Shown one piece after another: positions 49,354 through 59,033 of a stretch of 64,000 nt of DNA. The stretch lies in assembly GCA_964532005.1 (NCBI GenBank), contig CAZHER010000002.1, forward strand, positions 44,675 to 108,674, written 5' to 3'. The position numbers were made by a program, and so were the translations under genes. The notes below the pieces were generated by a model. It saw only the letters and a list, made by a program, of their open reading frames with translations, was not told the origin of the DNA and ran no database searches. Source of the DNA: CAYQEU01 sp964532005 (GTDB taxonomy: Bacteria > Patescibacteriota > Doudnabacteria > UBA920). Positions within the stretch are counted from its first letter, which is position 1, and each line of letters starts with the position of its first letter.

Positions 49354-51405
49354 TTACTTTTTGAGTTTCATCACTTTTTTTATTTCTGTAATTTTGTCCC
49401 GTAATTGTGCTGCGAGTTCGAATTCCAGATTCTGAGAGGCAAGATCCATTTGCTCCTCTAATTCTAGGATGTAGTATTTGAGCTCTTTTTTGTCCATTTC
49501 TTTGGGGTTTGCATCTGGCACGAGTTCGCCTGAAGGAAGGCTTTCCTTCATTCCTCCTAATCTGCTTTCACCAATCTTTTTGAGAATTCCAGCAGGGGTG
49601 ATTCCATGTTTTTTATTGTATACTTCTTGGATTTTTCTTCGTCGAGTAGTTTCTGCAATGGCTCTTTCCATCGATCCAGTGATATTGTCAGCGTACATAA
49701 TGACGTGCCCGTTCAGATGCCGAGCTGCACGACCCATGATTTGCATAAAAGCAGTTTCACTGCGCAAGAAACCTTCTTTGTCAGCGTCTAGAATAGCAAC
49801 TAGGGACACTTCTGGCAGGTCTAATCCTTCGCGCAACAAGTTAATTCCAATAATTACATCATATACACCTAAGCGTAAGTCTCGCAATATTTCCAGTCGT
49901 TCAAAAGTTTCCACTTCAGAATGCAAGTAAGCAGCTTTAATTCCGGCTTCTTTCACATATTCGGCCAGTTCTTCCGCCATTCTTTTAGTCAGGGTCGTCA
50001 CAATAACACGCTCCTTACGCGCAGTTCTTACTTTTATTTGATCCATCAAGTTATCGATTTGATTTTTTATAGGCTGAATTTCTATAGTAGGATCTAGCAG
50101 CCCAGTCGGACGGTTTATTTGTTCAACTACTGTAATTTTCGCCAGGTTTTTGGTAATTATTTTTTTATTTTTGTCCGTGACTAAATAATTTTCCGAAAGA
50201 CTTTTTTTTATTTCGTAAGGGGCCGGGGTAGCCGAAACATAAACTGCTTGTCCTACCTTTTCTTCAAACTCACTGAATTTCATTGGACGGTTATCAAGAG
50301 CGCTTGGGAGACGAAATCCATATTCTATTAAAGTTGACTTTCGTGACCGGTCGCCTTCATACATGGCACCAATTTGAGGGATAGTTTGATGAGATTCGTC
50401 TATAAACAATAAAAAGTCGTCAGGAAAGTAGTCAATTAAAGTGGATGGAGGGTCGCCTGGGGCTCTACCATCCATGTGTCTGGAGTAGTTTTCGATTCCT
50501 GCGACAAACCCTGTATTTGTCAGCATTTCTAAATCAAAATTAGTGCGCTGTTCGATCCGTGCCGCTTCCAGAATTTTCCCTTCCTTTTTAAGTTTTACTA
50601 TTTGTTCAGAAAGCTCTTTGCGAATTTTTTCTACCGCTTCTTGAAGTTTTTGTTCTGGTGTTACAAAATGCTTAGCAGGAAAAATTGTTATCTCACTTAG
50701 TTCTTCCATGGTTTCGCCAGATATTATATGTAGACGCTCAATTGCCTCTACTTCGTCGCCGAAAAATTTTATTCTTATAATTGTGTCTTCTGAAGCTAAA
50801 ACTATTTCCAAAGTATCACCTTGGACTCTGTATGTTGCTCTGCGCAAGTCGTAGTCATTTCTTTGAAATTGTAGATCAGTCAGACGTCGCAAAAGTCTGT
50901 CACGTTTTATTGTTTCGCCCTTTTTAATAACAATAGAAAGTTCCAAATAGTCTGCCGGGTTACCTAACCCGTATATACAGGAAACCGATGCAACAATTAG
51001 TACGTCGGATCTAGTAAGTAAAGATTGGGTTGCCGCATTGCGTAGTCGATCAATTTCTTCGTTGATTTGGGTTTCTTTTTCAATATATGTGTCAGAGCGC
51101 GGAATATAGGCTTCCGGTTGATAATAATCATAATATGAAACAAAATAATGAACAGCGTTATCAGGAAAAAATTCTTGAAATTCGGATGCAAGCTGGGCAG
51201 CCAAAGTTTTGTTATGACAAATTACAAGAGTAGGTTTTTGTATTTGGTTTACAACATTTGCCATAGTAAAAGTTTTTCCAGAACCAGTGACTCCTAGCAA
51301 GGTCTGGTGTCGATAACAATTTTGTAAAGACTGAATTAAACCTTCAATTGCTTGAGGTTGGTCTCCAGCCGGTTTATATTTTGTGCGAAGATTGAATTTC
51401 ATCAA
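49354..51405 (-). CDS. uvrB: Excinuclease ABC subunit B
   Basis: A 683-residue damage-recognition helicase of nucleotide excision repair. Walker A is GVTGSGKT (38-45), the beta-hairpin region has VSYYDYYQPEAYIPRSDTYI in part, later motifs include FLLFIDESHQTIPQIGAMY, VYVSATPAPYE, LREGLDLPEVSLVAILDADKEG in part and IMGRAARH; a UVR domain (LEEQMDLASQNLEFELAAQLRD, about 645-670) closes the protein and binds UvrC. TGGTATGAT ends 8 bases before the start. uvrA and uvrC are not in the window. Confidence 0.97.
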   Translation of the reverse strand: MMKFNLRTKYKPAGDQPQAIEGLIQSLQNCYRHQTLLGVTGSGKTFTMANVVNQIQKPTLVICHNKTLAAQLASEFQEFFPDNAVHYFVSYYDYYQPEAYIPRSDTYIEKETQINEEIDRLRNAATQSLLTRSDVLIVASVSCIYGLGNPADYLELSIVIKKGETIKRDRLLRRLTDLQFQRNDYDLRRATYRVQGDTLEIVLASEDTIIRIKFFGDEVEAIERLHIISGETMEELSEITIFPAKHFVTPEQKLQEAVEKIRKELSEQIVKLKKEGKILEAARIEQRTNFDLEMLTNTGFVAGIENYSRHMDGRAPGDPPSTLIDYFPDDFLLFIDESHQTIPQIGAMYEGDRSRKSTLIEYGFRLPSALDNRPMKFSEFEEKVGQAVYVSATPAPYEIKKSLSENYLVTDKNKKIITKNLAKITVVEQINRPTGLLDPTIEIQPIKNQIDNLMDQIKVRTARKERVIVTTLTKRMAEELAEYVKEAGIKAAYLHSEVETFERLEILRDLRLGVYDVIIGINLLREGLDLPEVSLVAILDADKEGFLRSETAFMQIMGRAARHLNGHVIMYADNITGSMERAIAETTRRRKIQEVYNKKHGITPAGILKKIGESRLGGMKESLPSGELVPDANPKEMDKKELKYYILELEEQMDLASQNLEFELAAQLRDKITEIKKVMKLKK

Positions 51406-51464
51406 CTTGTATCATACCAAAAATATGTATTGCCTAACAATAGTTATAGTTTGCCGAGCTGTGG

Positions 51465-51470
51465 TATAAT
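51465..51470 (+). promoter_or_regulatory. Extended -10 of the ABC exporter operon, leaderless spacing
   Basis: TGGTATAAT then TCTGCC then ATG at 51477: a 6-base gap, so transcription should begin at the start codon. Confidence 0.65.
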
Positions 51471-51476
51471 TCTGCC

Positions 51477-52433
51477 ATGTCTATAGTAATAGAAGTGGAA
51501 AATCTAAAAAAATCTTACCAACTTCCCAGGGCTGAACGTGATAAGGGAAAGACTGTTTTTGAAGCTGTAAAAGACATATCTTTTAGTGTTAAAAAAGGGG
51601 AGATATTTGGCATTCTAGGACCTAACGGTGCCGGCAAAACAACAACTTTAGAAATAATTGAGGGACTGAAAGTTCAGACCAGCGGCAAGGTGAGCGTATT
51701 GGGGATAGATAACGTGGAAGATTCCCAGGAAATAAAGAGGCGAATAGGGGTGCAATTACAGTCAAGTGAGTATTTTAATTTGCTTAACTTGAGCGAATTA
51801 ATAATGTTGTTTGGTTCTATGTACGGAGCAAAACCTAATCCAATGGAACTGTTGGGTTTTGTTGGTCTGCAAGATAAAGTGCATGAGAAAGTGCAGAATT
51901 TGTCTGGGGGGCAAAAACAAAGATTCACTTTGGCGACAAGCTTGGTAAATAACCCAGAAATACTGTTTTTAGATGAGCCGACCACCGGGCTTGACCCAAG
52001 AGCGCGGCGGGATGTATGGCGTCTTGTTAAAAGCATAAACGAAAAAGGGATCACCGTTGTAATCACCACCCACTATATGGAAGAGGCTGAGTATTTGTGT
52101 GACCGAGTTGCAATTATGGCCGAAGGAAAAATTTTGACTCTAAAGGAGCCACAAGCATTAATTGAAGACCTGGCAAATACCACTCAAATTTCTTTTTTTA
52201 TAAATGATGAACTTCCCGTTGATTGGGCCAGTGGTATTGCTGAAATTGAAAAGGTCTACAGTAATTATCCAAAAGTGATATTGGAAATTAAATCTTTAGA
52301 TTCAATCCCTCAAATATTAGAGAAGCTAAAGCAGACCGCAATTAAATTTACTGGATTTACAGTAAAAACTGCCACTTTGGAGGATGTGTATTTAGATTTG
52401 ACCGGTAAAGAATTTGAAGGAGATGAACAATGA
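51477..52433 (+). CDS. ABC-2 type transporter ATP-binding protein
   Basis: A 318-residue ABC ATPase of the drug/antibiotic-exporter (DrrA-like, DUF4162) group. Walker A is GPNGAGKTTTLE (about 47-58), the Q-loop region is VQLQSSEYFN, the signature is NLSGGQKQRFTLA near 142-154, Walker B is ILFLDEPTTGLDPRARRD, and the switch is ITTHYMEEAEYLCDR. The C-terminal 90 residues form the usual accessory domain. It overlaps the permease gene by 4 bases (ATGA). The pair would export a hydrophobic compound, lipid or glycan; the cargo is unknown. Confidence 0.94.
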   Translation: MSIVIEVENLKKSYQLPRAERDKGKTVFEAVKDISFSVKKGEIFGILGPNGAGKTTTLEIIEGLKVQTSGKVSVLGIDNVEDSQEIKRRIGVQLQSSEYFNLLNLSELIMLFGSMYGAKPNPMELLGFVGLQDKVHEKVQNLSGGQKQRFTLATSLVNNPEILFLDEPTTGLDPRARRDVWRLVKSINEKGITVVITTHYMEEAEYLCDRVAIMAEGKILTLKEPQALIEDLANTTQISFFINDELPVDWASGIAEIEKVYSNYPKVILEIKSLDSIPQILEKLKQTAIKFTGFTVKTATLEDVYLDLTGKEFEGDEQ

Positions 52434-53182
52434 AGCTGAGCAGTTTTTTTCAACTTTTTTTAACCAATCTAAGACTGATTTATAGAAATGTGTCCGGTCT
52501 TTTTTGGACTTTGATAATGCCCACATTTATATATGTAGCTTTGTCTGTTTTACCAATTGGAAAAACTATGGGCGGTACTGTTTCCTATTCAGACTATGTT
52601 TTGCCGGGGATTATAGCAATGGTGATAATGCAGGGAGGGATTTATGGACTTGCATACTGGATGATAGACTTAAAATCCCGCGGGGTGATTAAAAGATTAT
52701 TGGTAACCCCCATTAATAGAGTTGAATTGGTTTTGTCTTTATTGTGTGCCAGAGTTCTTGTAGTGATAGTGCAAACCATAGTTTTGACTATGGTAGGAGT
52801 CATATTCTTTCGCGCAGAGTTTGCCGGCAGTATACTGGGAACTTTGCTGTTTGTCTTGCTCGGAGGGTTTATATTCCTTTTGGTCGGCTTATTTATTGCC
52901 ACTTTTGCGGACAGCTATGAATCTGCAGCTCCCATTACCACAGCAGTAGGTCTTCCTTTAACATTTTTAGGCAATTTGTTTTATCCGGTAGAATCTTTGC
53001 CAACGATGCTCCAATCTGTCGCTAATATCTTACCGATTACTTATCTTGCAGATGGAATCAGAAAATTATATTTATACCCTTTTGACTGGCATCTTGTTCT
53101 TAAAGATTATATAGTATTACTAGTATGGTTAATCATTGCCTTGGCTTTGGTTTTGTGGAGATTTAGATTGCGTGCAGAATAG
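52430..53182 (+). CDS. ABC-2 type transporter permease
   Basis: A 250-residue membrane protein with six spans in the ABC-2 pattern: a first span near 22-42, a conserved helix with YVLPGIIAMVIMQGGIYGLA, the cytoplasmic RGVIKRLLVTPINRVELVL loop that contacts the ATPase, and the PLTFLGNLFYPVESLPTMLQ segment before the last span. Translationally coupled to the ATPase gene. Confidence 0.93.
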   Translation: MKLSSFFQLFLTNLRLIYRNVSGLFWTLIMPTFIYVALSVLPIGKTMGGTVSYSDYVLPGIIAMVIMQGGIYGLAYWMIDLKSRGVIKRLLVTPINRVELVLSLLCARVLVVIVQTIVLTMVGVIFFRAEFAGSILGTLLFVLLGGFIFLLVGLFIATFADSYESAAPITTAVGLPLTFLGNLFYPVESLPTMLQSVANILPITYLADGIRKLYLYPFDWHLVLKDYIVLLVWLIIALALVLWRFRLRAE

Positions 53183-53206
53183 GGAGGTTCCCAGCACCAA
53201 AAAATT

Positions 53207-53242
53207 AAAAAGAGATTGGCTCTTGCTAGATCTCTTTTTTTG
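53207..53242 (+). terminator. Terminator after the ABC exporter
   Basis: AAAAGAGAT (53207-53215) pairs with ATCTCTTTT (53230-53238) and is followed by TTTGTG. Confidence 0.8.
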
Positions 53243-53298
53243 TGTTCTAATAAGCCATAAAGCAATACCAAAATTTTGTTAAGGGAGAAAGAGGGAAT

Positions 53299-53682
53299 AT
53301 GTTTTTGCGGAAGATGACTCTTATTTTTTTAGTTTTGTCGTTCTTGGGATTACCTCACGACCAGATATCGGGTAGAGCCGGTGTGGCTTTATTCATAACT
53401 GGATGCCAGATTATGCTTTATCTTCTTTACCTCGTAGATAGCCTTGACGAATTCATTCGGAATCGCGACACGAGCAAGAAGGTTAGGAACTACTTATGGC
53501 TTAGCCTGCCGATTGGGGCGCAAGTGGCTTTGTCTATGCCATATGTTTCTACAGTTTTGATTATCTGGCTATCGGTGCTGGCTGTTCTGGTTGTAATCAA
53601 AATTGTAAACATTGGAAAAGGAGTTGGTAACGGTCACAAGATCGTTGACGGCTTCTTTGCCAGTGGATTCCCAATGGGATAG
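53299..53682 (+). CDS. Orphan membrane protein
   Basis: A 127-residue protein with three or four hydrophobic segments: about 5-20, 28-46, 66-84 and 86-103. The first could be a signal-anchor (KMTLIFLVLSFLGL). A basic DEFIRNRDTSKKVRN loop lies between spans two and three. I recognise no family. It has a GGGAGAAAGAGGG Shine-Dalgarno-rich leader containing CAAAATTTTG (53269-53278), a tight perfect terminator downstream, and a more GC-rich composition, like the other orphan single-gene units in the window. Confidence 0.7.
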   Translation: MFLRKMTLIFLVLSFLGLPHDQISGRAGVALFITGCQIMLYLLYLVDSLDEFIRNRDTSKKVRNYLWLSLPIGAQVALSMPYVSTVLIIWLSVLAVLVVIKIVNIGKGVGNGHKIVDGFFASGFPMG

Positions 53683-53703
53683 AATTAATGCCGCCGATTG
53701 TTG

Positions 53704-53742
53704 AAAAAGCTATGAACTTTGTGTGTCATAGCTTTTTTGTTT
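53704..53742. terminator. Bidirectional terminator between the orphan gene and tsaB
   Basis: AAAAAGCTATGA (53704-53715) and TCATAGCTTTTT (53726-53737) form a perfect 12-bp stem. The tsaB stop codon (53726-53728) is the start of its right arm. Confidence 0.95.
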
Positions 53743-54136
53743 TTGTAATGTTTGGTTCTCTTCCGTAGTTCGTAGCTATTTTTTTTCCAGATTTTAGTTT
53801 CCAAAGTTTTTGGAAACTCTCCAGGTTACGAGGAGATTTATTTTTTGTAATTGCAATAACAGGTATATCAAGCGCATATCCGATTGCTTGAGACAGTGCA
53901 ATTCCAACTCTGATGCCAGTAAATGAGCCTGGACCCGAGCAAACAACAATTTTTTTAAGATCACTCGGGATAACCTTGTTATTTTTAAGAAATTTTTGGA
54001 GTAGTTCTAGCGTTTTATAGTTCTCATTGAAAGCTAAAGATTGTTCCAGTAAAAAGTTTGCTTTTGGGGTCTTGTTGAAGGGGATCAGAGCAAATTTTAT
54101 ACTATCATGATCAGATGTGTCTACATATAGAAGCAT
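53726..54136 (-). CDS. tsaB: tRNA t6A biosynthesis protein TsaB, short form
   Basis: A 136-residue ASKHA-fold protein, partner of TsaD in t6A synthesis. The core motif VVCSGPGSFTGIRVGIALSQA (split: CSGPGSFTGIRVGIA at about 66-80) and YALDIPVIAITKN are diagnostic. Typical TsaB is around 220 residues; here the second ASKHA half is missing and the C-terminus is a basic tail, possibly a lineage-specific minimal form. Its stop lies in the terminator arm. It is one base after murE on the same strand. Confidence 0.88.
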   Translation of the reverse strand: MLLYVDTSDHDSIKFALIPFNKTPKANFLLEQSLAFNENYKTLELLQKFLKNNKVIPSDLKKIVVCSGPGSFTGIRVGIALSQAIGYALDIPVIAITKNKSPRNLESFQKLWKLKSGKKIATNYGREPNITKTKKL

Positions 54137-54137
54137 A

Positions 54138-55475
54138 TCAAAAAGTTATTCTAGTTAATTCTTGTCTGGCAATTGCCCTGTCGTCCCAATCAATCATTTT
54201 GTTATTGGCAATTGCCATTTTTTGTTCAGAACCTTTACCTGTAATTAAAATTAGGTCGCCAGGTTTTCCTAAAGATAAAGCTTTGTTGATCGCATGTCTT
54301 CTATCTAGTATGATAAACAAATTTTCATTCATGGTTTTCCCAGCTTCCAAAACCCCTTGGCACATTATTTCTGATAATTTTGCAGGGTCGTCATTGTATG
54401 GGTCGTCTGTTGTAATAATTACTATATCTACGTTCTTGCCGGCAAGCTTGCCAAGCTGTATTTTATTTGCCATATCTCTACCGCCTCCGGTCGGTCCTAG
54501 TACTTGGATTATTCGGTTATTCTGCCAGGACTTCACCGTTTCGTATAGTTGTTGCATGCCAGTTGGTTCATGCGCATAGTCCACTATTACTGTAAAAGGC
54601 TGTGTTGTAATAACTTCCATTCTGCCCGGAACAACAGGGACTCGCGACAGAGCCTCGCTTGCTGTGTCCATGTCTATACCCAATGCGGATGCTACAGCAA
54701 TCGCTGCCAAAGAATTGTATACATCAAACCTACCCTTGAGGTTTAATGAAAATTGGTATTCACCAACTTTGTATTTTATTCCGTAGAACGACATTTCTAT
54801 ATATTCAGCTTTTAAGTTAGCACTGGAGTTGGCAATCGCATAGCTAACCCTTTTGTCCGCTTTGAAATTTAAATAATATTGTCCGTATTTGCTGTCTAGA
54901 TTGGCTACGATTATTTTTTGGATTTTTGGGTTGATCTTGAGTTTTTCTGGAGTTAGAGGATGTAAACTTAAGGACTTGAAAAGTATTGCTTTAGCTTTTT
55001 GGTAATTCTCAAAACTACCATGTGAATCCAAGTGTTCCGGGCTCAAGTTTGTAAAAACAGCAACATCAAAATATATATTCTGATGACGGTTTTGTGCCAA
55101 TCCTTCGCTGGTCATTTCCAGAACAGCATAGCCGCATTTGTTTTTTACCATCAAGGACAACCATTTTTGTAATTGCCATCCTGACATGGTGCTCATTTTG
55201 AAAGTGTTTAAGTGAACTGAGTCGCCTACGCTATAGGTTGCAGTGCTGGCATAACCAACCTTCCTGCCAGATTCTTGAATAATTGCTGCAATCAAGTTAG
55301 TCGCAGTAGTCTTTCCTTTTGTTCCTGTTACACCAATGACAATAAGTTTCTTTGAAGGATGGCCAAAATAATAAGATGCCAATGTGGCTACGGCACCGTG
55401 GTAGTAAGGTCTTGCCGATACAATAAAACTTTGAGGCAATAAGTTTTTAATAAGATTTTTTAAAGCTTTGATCAT
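54138..55475 (-). CDS. murE: UDP-MurNAc-tripeptide synthetase MurE-like ligase
   Basis: A 445-residue Mur ligase that adds the third amino acid to UDP-MurNAc-dipeptide in the cytoplasm. The P-loop is GVTGTKGKTTATNLIAA (48-64), the second motif is EMTSEGLAQNRH, then NLSPEHLDSHGSFENY, VVPGRMEV, VDYAHEPTGM, and TTDDPYNDDPAKL, which occupies the place of the DNPR/DNPA specificity loop. The N-terminal UDP-binding domain is short. The altered loop leaves the amino acid open. TATACT ends 6 bases before the ATG, so leaderless. tsaB follows directly. Confidence 0.9.
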   Translation of the reverse strand: MIKALKNLIKNLLPQSFIVSARPYYHGAVATLASYYFGHPSKKLIVIGVTGTKGKTTATNLIAAIIQESGRKVGYASTATYSVGDSVHLNTFKMSTMSGWQLQKWLSLMVKNKCGYAVLEMTSEGLAQNRHQNIYFDVAVFTNLSPEHLDSHGSFENYQKAKAILFKSLSLHPLTPEKLKINPKIQKIIVANLDSKYGQYYLNFKADKRVSYAIANSSANLKAEYIEMSFYGIKYKVGEYQFSLNLKGRFDVYNSLAAIAVASALGIDMDTASEALSRVPVVPGRMEVITTQPFTVIVDYAHEPTGMQQLYETVKSWQNNRIIQVLGPTGGGRDMANKIQLGKLAGKNVDIVIITTDDPYNDDPAKLSEIMCQGVLEAGKTMNENLFIILDRRHAINKALSLGKPGDLILITGKGSEQKMAIANNKMIDWDDRAIARQELTRITF

Positions 55476-55570
55476 ATATATAGTATATATAAAACACGGT
55501 AGGAGTTAAATATTGTGTATGCAAATACAAGCTTTTATCGTATAATTAATTTAACCAGTAAGAGATATTA

Positions 55571-55906
55571 ATGGAAACAAAATTGCAGTTAAATCCTTTA
55601 ACATTCCCTTTATGGTGGTACACCATAGGGCTTGAAGTTGCCTGGGATAGGGCAAAAAAGCATTTTAGGTATGGCCTAAAAAAAACTGCTTTTCGATTGT
55701 TTTTGCGAAACATGAGGCATCCGCTATATGGAGATTATACACGATCGGGAAGAATAATTAGTTTCTTTTTGCGCGTTGTATTGTTAATAGCAAAAACAAT
55801 CTTCTTGGCAGTCCGCACTTTAATTATCGGCATATTTTTAATTGTTTATGTTACGGTTTTGCCGTTTTCTCTTTTTACGATTTTATATTTATTACTTCCT
55901 ATTTAA
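55571..55906 (+). CDS. Small membrane protein of the Clp-like operon
   Basis: A 111-residue protein with a Trp-rich, basic first half (LWWYTIGLEVAWDRAKKHFRYGL) and two membrane spans in the second half, about 63-85 and 88-110. TATAAT at 55541-55546 and GTAAGAG precede it. It ends 10 bases before the AAA+ ATPase start, so the two are probably co-transcribed and the protein could be its membrane partner. No family recognised. Confidence 0.7.
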   Translation: METKLQLNPLTFPLWWYTIGLEVAWDRAKKHFRYGLKKTAFRLFLRNMRHPLYGDYTRSGRIISFFLRVVLLIAKTIFLAVRTLIIGIFLIVYVTVLPFSLFTILYLLLPI

Positions 55907-55916
55907 ATTTTCGAAA

Positions 55917-58505
55917 ATGGATTTAGAATTTAAAACCAGCGGCAATGAGTGGTCAACCGAGGCCACAGCTCAAGGGTCACAGTTAAGCTTTTCGGGTACG
56001 TTCGACCAAGGTCGTATTGCAAAAGAACGTGCAAAGTATAAGTTTGATAATATGCTGCGGTTTATTTTATGGGCAGTCGCTGTTGGCGGCGCGGTTTCCA
56101 TTATCCTTAGCGCATTGACTAATTTTAGCCCGGCACACCCATGGTTTATGTTTGAACGTGACTTGTTCAATATATTTTTTTGGCTGTCAGTTGTAGGTGA
56201 CCTTTATTTATGGGCTTTTGTGCAGAACCGAAAACATGAATATGGACTGGCATTGTCAAAAAGAACCCAAGTCGGGGGTAATTCGTCCGTGCCAATAGAT
56301 GTCTATGATTTATACAGCCATCCTGCTAAGGATGCTTGGAACAATGCATGGGAAGTTGCTCAAAAAAATAGCAGCTCAGCTGTTACTGTTGAAGACGTTT
56401 TGGTTTCCTTATGTACCACCAAAGATGTACAAATTGCTCTTTTCCGTTTGGGTATAAATAACGTTGAATTCGCAGGAGTTATCCAAAGCGCAACCACGCC
56501 GACACCAGTAGATAAGCTGCCTTATGTTGCTTACCAAAAAATGGTCGAGCTTCATAATAATTTGGTAGACCCTGTAATGCTGCTGTGCGGTGCGGTTAGC
56601 ATGTTGCCGTCAGAACACCCTGTCCAGCAATATTTTTTTCAGATTGGAATTTCCGAAGAAATATTGGAAGTGGTAGCAGTTTGGATTTTTAATCTTCGTC
56701 TAGTCAAGGAAGAAGACTTATTGTTTAGGCAATTAGCGAAACTAAAGCCTTCCGGAGGAACAAATAAAGGTTTGACCGCTGTACCTACTCATTACCTGGA
56801 TCAGTTTAGCCAAGACCTTACTATCCAGGCTAAATTTCATCAATTACCAATCAGTCTTGGTCGCGAAGCTGATCTGGAAAATATCTTTAAAATATTAAGC
56901 GAAAACAACAGCAACCTTCTAATTAAAGGGGAAGAGGGAACAGGCCGTACTACCGTTATTAATATGCTCGCACACCATATGGTAATGGAGGATGTCCCAC
57001 CGCTACTCCAAGACAAACGTTTGGTTCGCTTGGAAACCGCAGCTTTGGTAGGAGCAAAGGTGCCCGCAGAACAAGTTCTTAATCAAGCTTTAAACGAAGC
57101 AGCAGCTTCAGGGAATATAGTTTTGGTAATTGAAGACATAGATGCCTTGGCCAGAGCAACCAGTGCCCAAGGTTTAAGTTTATTGGAACTTCTAGTTAAT
57201 CAGCTGCAAGAAACAAATTTGACCGTAATAGGAACAACCACCTCCGACAATTATTTAAATTATATTCACCAACAGCCCAATTTTGATCAGATTTTTGTTT
57301 CCTACGAACTACAAGATTTAAGCTTGCAAGCTATCCAAGCTGCATGTTGCATTCGTGCCAGTATTATAGAATCTCAAACCGGAGTTGTATTTATGTTCAA
57401 TGCAATACAAGCGGCAATTACTTTGTCTGACCGTTATTTTAAAGACGCTGGCCAACCCCAGAAATCCATCGGTCTTTTGCAGGAAGCTGCGAGTAAAGTA
57501 AAAGGAACTACAGAAAAAATGGTCACAGATCAAACAATTCAAAAAATCATTGGAGAGAAGACTCATATTCCAGAAGAAACTATAACAGCTTCAGAAGGAG
57601 AGAAGCTTTTGGGACTTGAGCAGGAGCTAGGAAAATATATTATAGGACAAAAAGAAGCTGTTGCAGCGGTAGCAGAAAGTTTGCGTCGGGCACGCAGTGG
57701 CTTATCTTCGGGCACCAGACCACTTGCGTCTTTTATGTTTGTCGGACCAACTGGTGTGGGTAAAACAGAACTGGCCAAGACCTTGACCAGAACTTATTTC
57801 GGCGACGAAAGATATTTGCTTCGTTTAGATATGTCAGAATACCAAGGGGACATGGGTTTAACCAAACTGCTAGGAATGCCCAATTCAGAAACCAATACCC
57901 CTTTTGTAAATCATTTAAAAAATTATCCATTTTGTTTGTTTCTCCTGGATGAGTTTGAAAAAGCTTCCCATGATGTTTTAAATTTATTTTTGCAGATTTT
58001 GGAAGACGGGAGACTGACCACAAGTGCAGGACAAACTTTAGATTTAACTCAGACTATAATCATTGCCACTTCTAATGCCGGAACTAGGCAAATACAAGAA
58101 GGACTGCAAGCCGGACAAACTTTAGATCAGATTAAGGGACGGCTATTAGATGAAATTTTGTTGGCCAGCTTTGCTCCCGAACTTTTGAACCGTTTTGACG
58201 GAGTAATCTTGTTTACTCCTTTGAGTCCTGCAGAAGTAGAACAAATTGCTGGTTTGCAAGTTAAGAGTTTGGCCGCTAACCTTTTGGAGAAGGGGTATAA
58301 AGTTACATTTGGTCAAGCTTTGATTAAGGATATCGCTCAAAAAGCTTATGATCCTCTTTTAGGGGCACGACCGATTCGTCGTTATATTCAGGACCACATT
58401 GAAGGTGTAATTGCTAAACTTATTTTGTCTCAAGATTTAGTAAGGGGATCGGATGCCGTGGTTGACTTGGTAAATGGAGAAATAAAAGTTACAAAAAATA
58501 ATTAA
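55917..58505 (+). CDS. Membrane-anchored Clp-type AAA+ ATPase
   Basis: An 862-residue Hsp100-type protein. Two membrane spans near the N-terminus (about 46-66 and 82-103) precede a Clp-N-like helical domain (about 135-250). AAA-1 has a variant Walker A, IKGEEGTGRTTVINM near 335-349, with Arg instead of the catalytic Lys, and IEDIDALARA as Walker B. AAA-2 is canonical: FVGPTGVGKTELAKTL near 608, LFLLDEFEKAS, NRFDGVILFTPLS and GARPIRRYIQDHIE. The frame is open 25 codons further upstream; ATG 55917 is preferred. No ClpP-binding loop is evident. Probably an unfoldase or remodeller working at the membrane. Confidence 0.88.
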   Translation: MDLEFKTSGNEWSTEATAQGSQLSFSGTFDQGRIAKERAKYKFDNMLRFILWAVAVGGAVSIILSALTNFSPAHPWFMFERDLFNIFFWLSVVGDLYLWAFVQNRKHEYGLALSKRTQVGGNSSVPIDVYDLYSHPAKDAWNNAWEVAQKNSSSAVTVEDVLVSLCTTKDVQIALFRLGINNVEFAGVIQSATTPTPVDKLPYVAYQKMVELHNNLVDPVMLLCGAVSMLPSEHPVQQYFFQIGISEEILEVVAVWIFNLRLVKEEDLLFRQLAKLKPSGGTNKGLTAVPTHYLDQFSQDLTIQAKFHQLPISLGREADLENIFKILSENNSNLLIKGEEGTGRTTVINMLAHHMVMEDVPPLLQDKRLVRLETAALVGAKVPAEQVLNQALNEAAASGNIVLVIEDIDALARATSAQGLSLLELLVNQLQETNLTVIGTTTSDNYLNYIHQQPNFDQIFVSYELQDLSLQAIQAACCIRASIIESQTGVVFMFNAIQAAITLSDRYFKDAGQPQKSIGLLQEAASKVKGTTEKMVTDQTIQKIIGEKTHIPEETITASEGEKLLGLEQELGKYIIGQKEAVAAVAESLRRARSGLSSGTRPLASFMFVGPTGVGKTELAKTLTRTYFGDERYLLRLDMSEYQGDMGLTKLLGMPNSETNTPFVNHLKNYPFCLFLLDEFEKASHDVLNLFLQILEDGRLTTSAGQTLDLTQTIIIATSNAGTRQIQEGLQAGQTLDQIKGRLLDEILLASFAPELLNRFDGVILFTPLSPAEVEQIAGLQVKSLAANLLEKGYKVTFGQALIKDIAQKAYDPLLGARPIRRYIQDHIEGVIAKLILSQDLVRGSDAVVDLVNGEIKVTKNN

Positions 58506-58514
58506 TATAAGTTT

Positions 58515-59033
58515 ATGGCCACAAAAAAGAATAGCACCGTTTGGTATATTGCAGCGACACATTATCTGACAACAAACATCATGTTATTTGTGCTAATGTT
58601 GGTGATTTTTTTCGCAATTGTTTTTGTTATTGCGCTCACAGCACCCTCGATTCAGGACAATAAAATGTTTGATCCTATATTCCAATTATTGACACTTGGC
58701 ATAAGTTTGTTGTCGTTAAGAGTAGCAGTAAAGTATGGAGCAAAATATACTAATAATCATTATGTGATTGCCGATAAAAATAAAATTATCAAGTTTGTCA
58801 TAGGGTACTATATATTTTTTAACGGCGCGTTTTTAGTTGGACGTAGTTTAGTGAGCGATAATATTTCAATATTAGATTTAATATTTAATATTTTACAATT
58901 TTTGCTTGTCGGTTATTTTTATAGAGAATGGAGTATAGAAAACATTATTCAAGATAATGTTTCGACCGAGCCAGAACTTACAGCACAGCCCTCTTCAGAA
59001 TCCAATGTCGGAAACAACCAGCCCAACCTTTAG
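58515..59033 (+). CDS. Membrane protein of the Clp-like operon
   Basis: A 172-residue protein with four membrane spans (about 22-46, 55-72, 92-113, 120-135) and a soluble C-terminal tail rich in Ser, Gln and Asn. It starts 9 bases after the AAA+ ATPase stop and overlaps the alkyltransferase-like gene by 29 bases, so it belongs to the same operon. No family recognised. Confidence 0.72.
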   Translation: MATKKNSTVWYIAATHYLTTNIMLFVLMLVIFFAIVFVIALTAPSIQDNKMFDPIFQLLTLGISLLSLRVAVKYGAKYTNNHYVIADKNKIIKFVIGYYIFFNGAFLVGRSLVSDNISILDLIFNILQFLLVGYFYREWSIENIIQDNVSTEPELTAQPSSESNVGNNQPNL

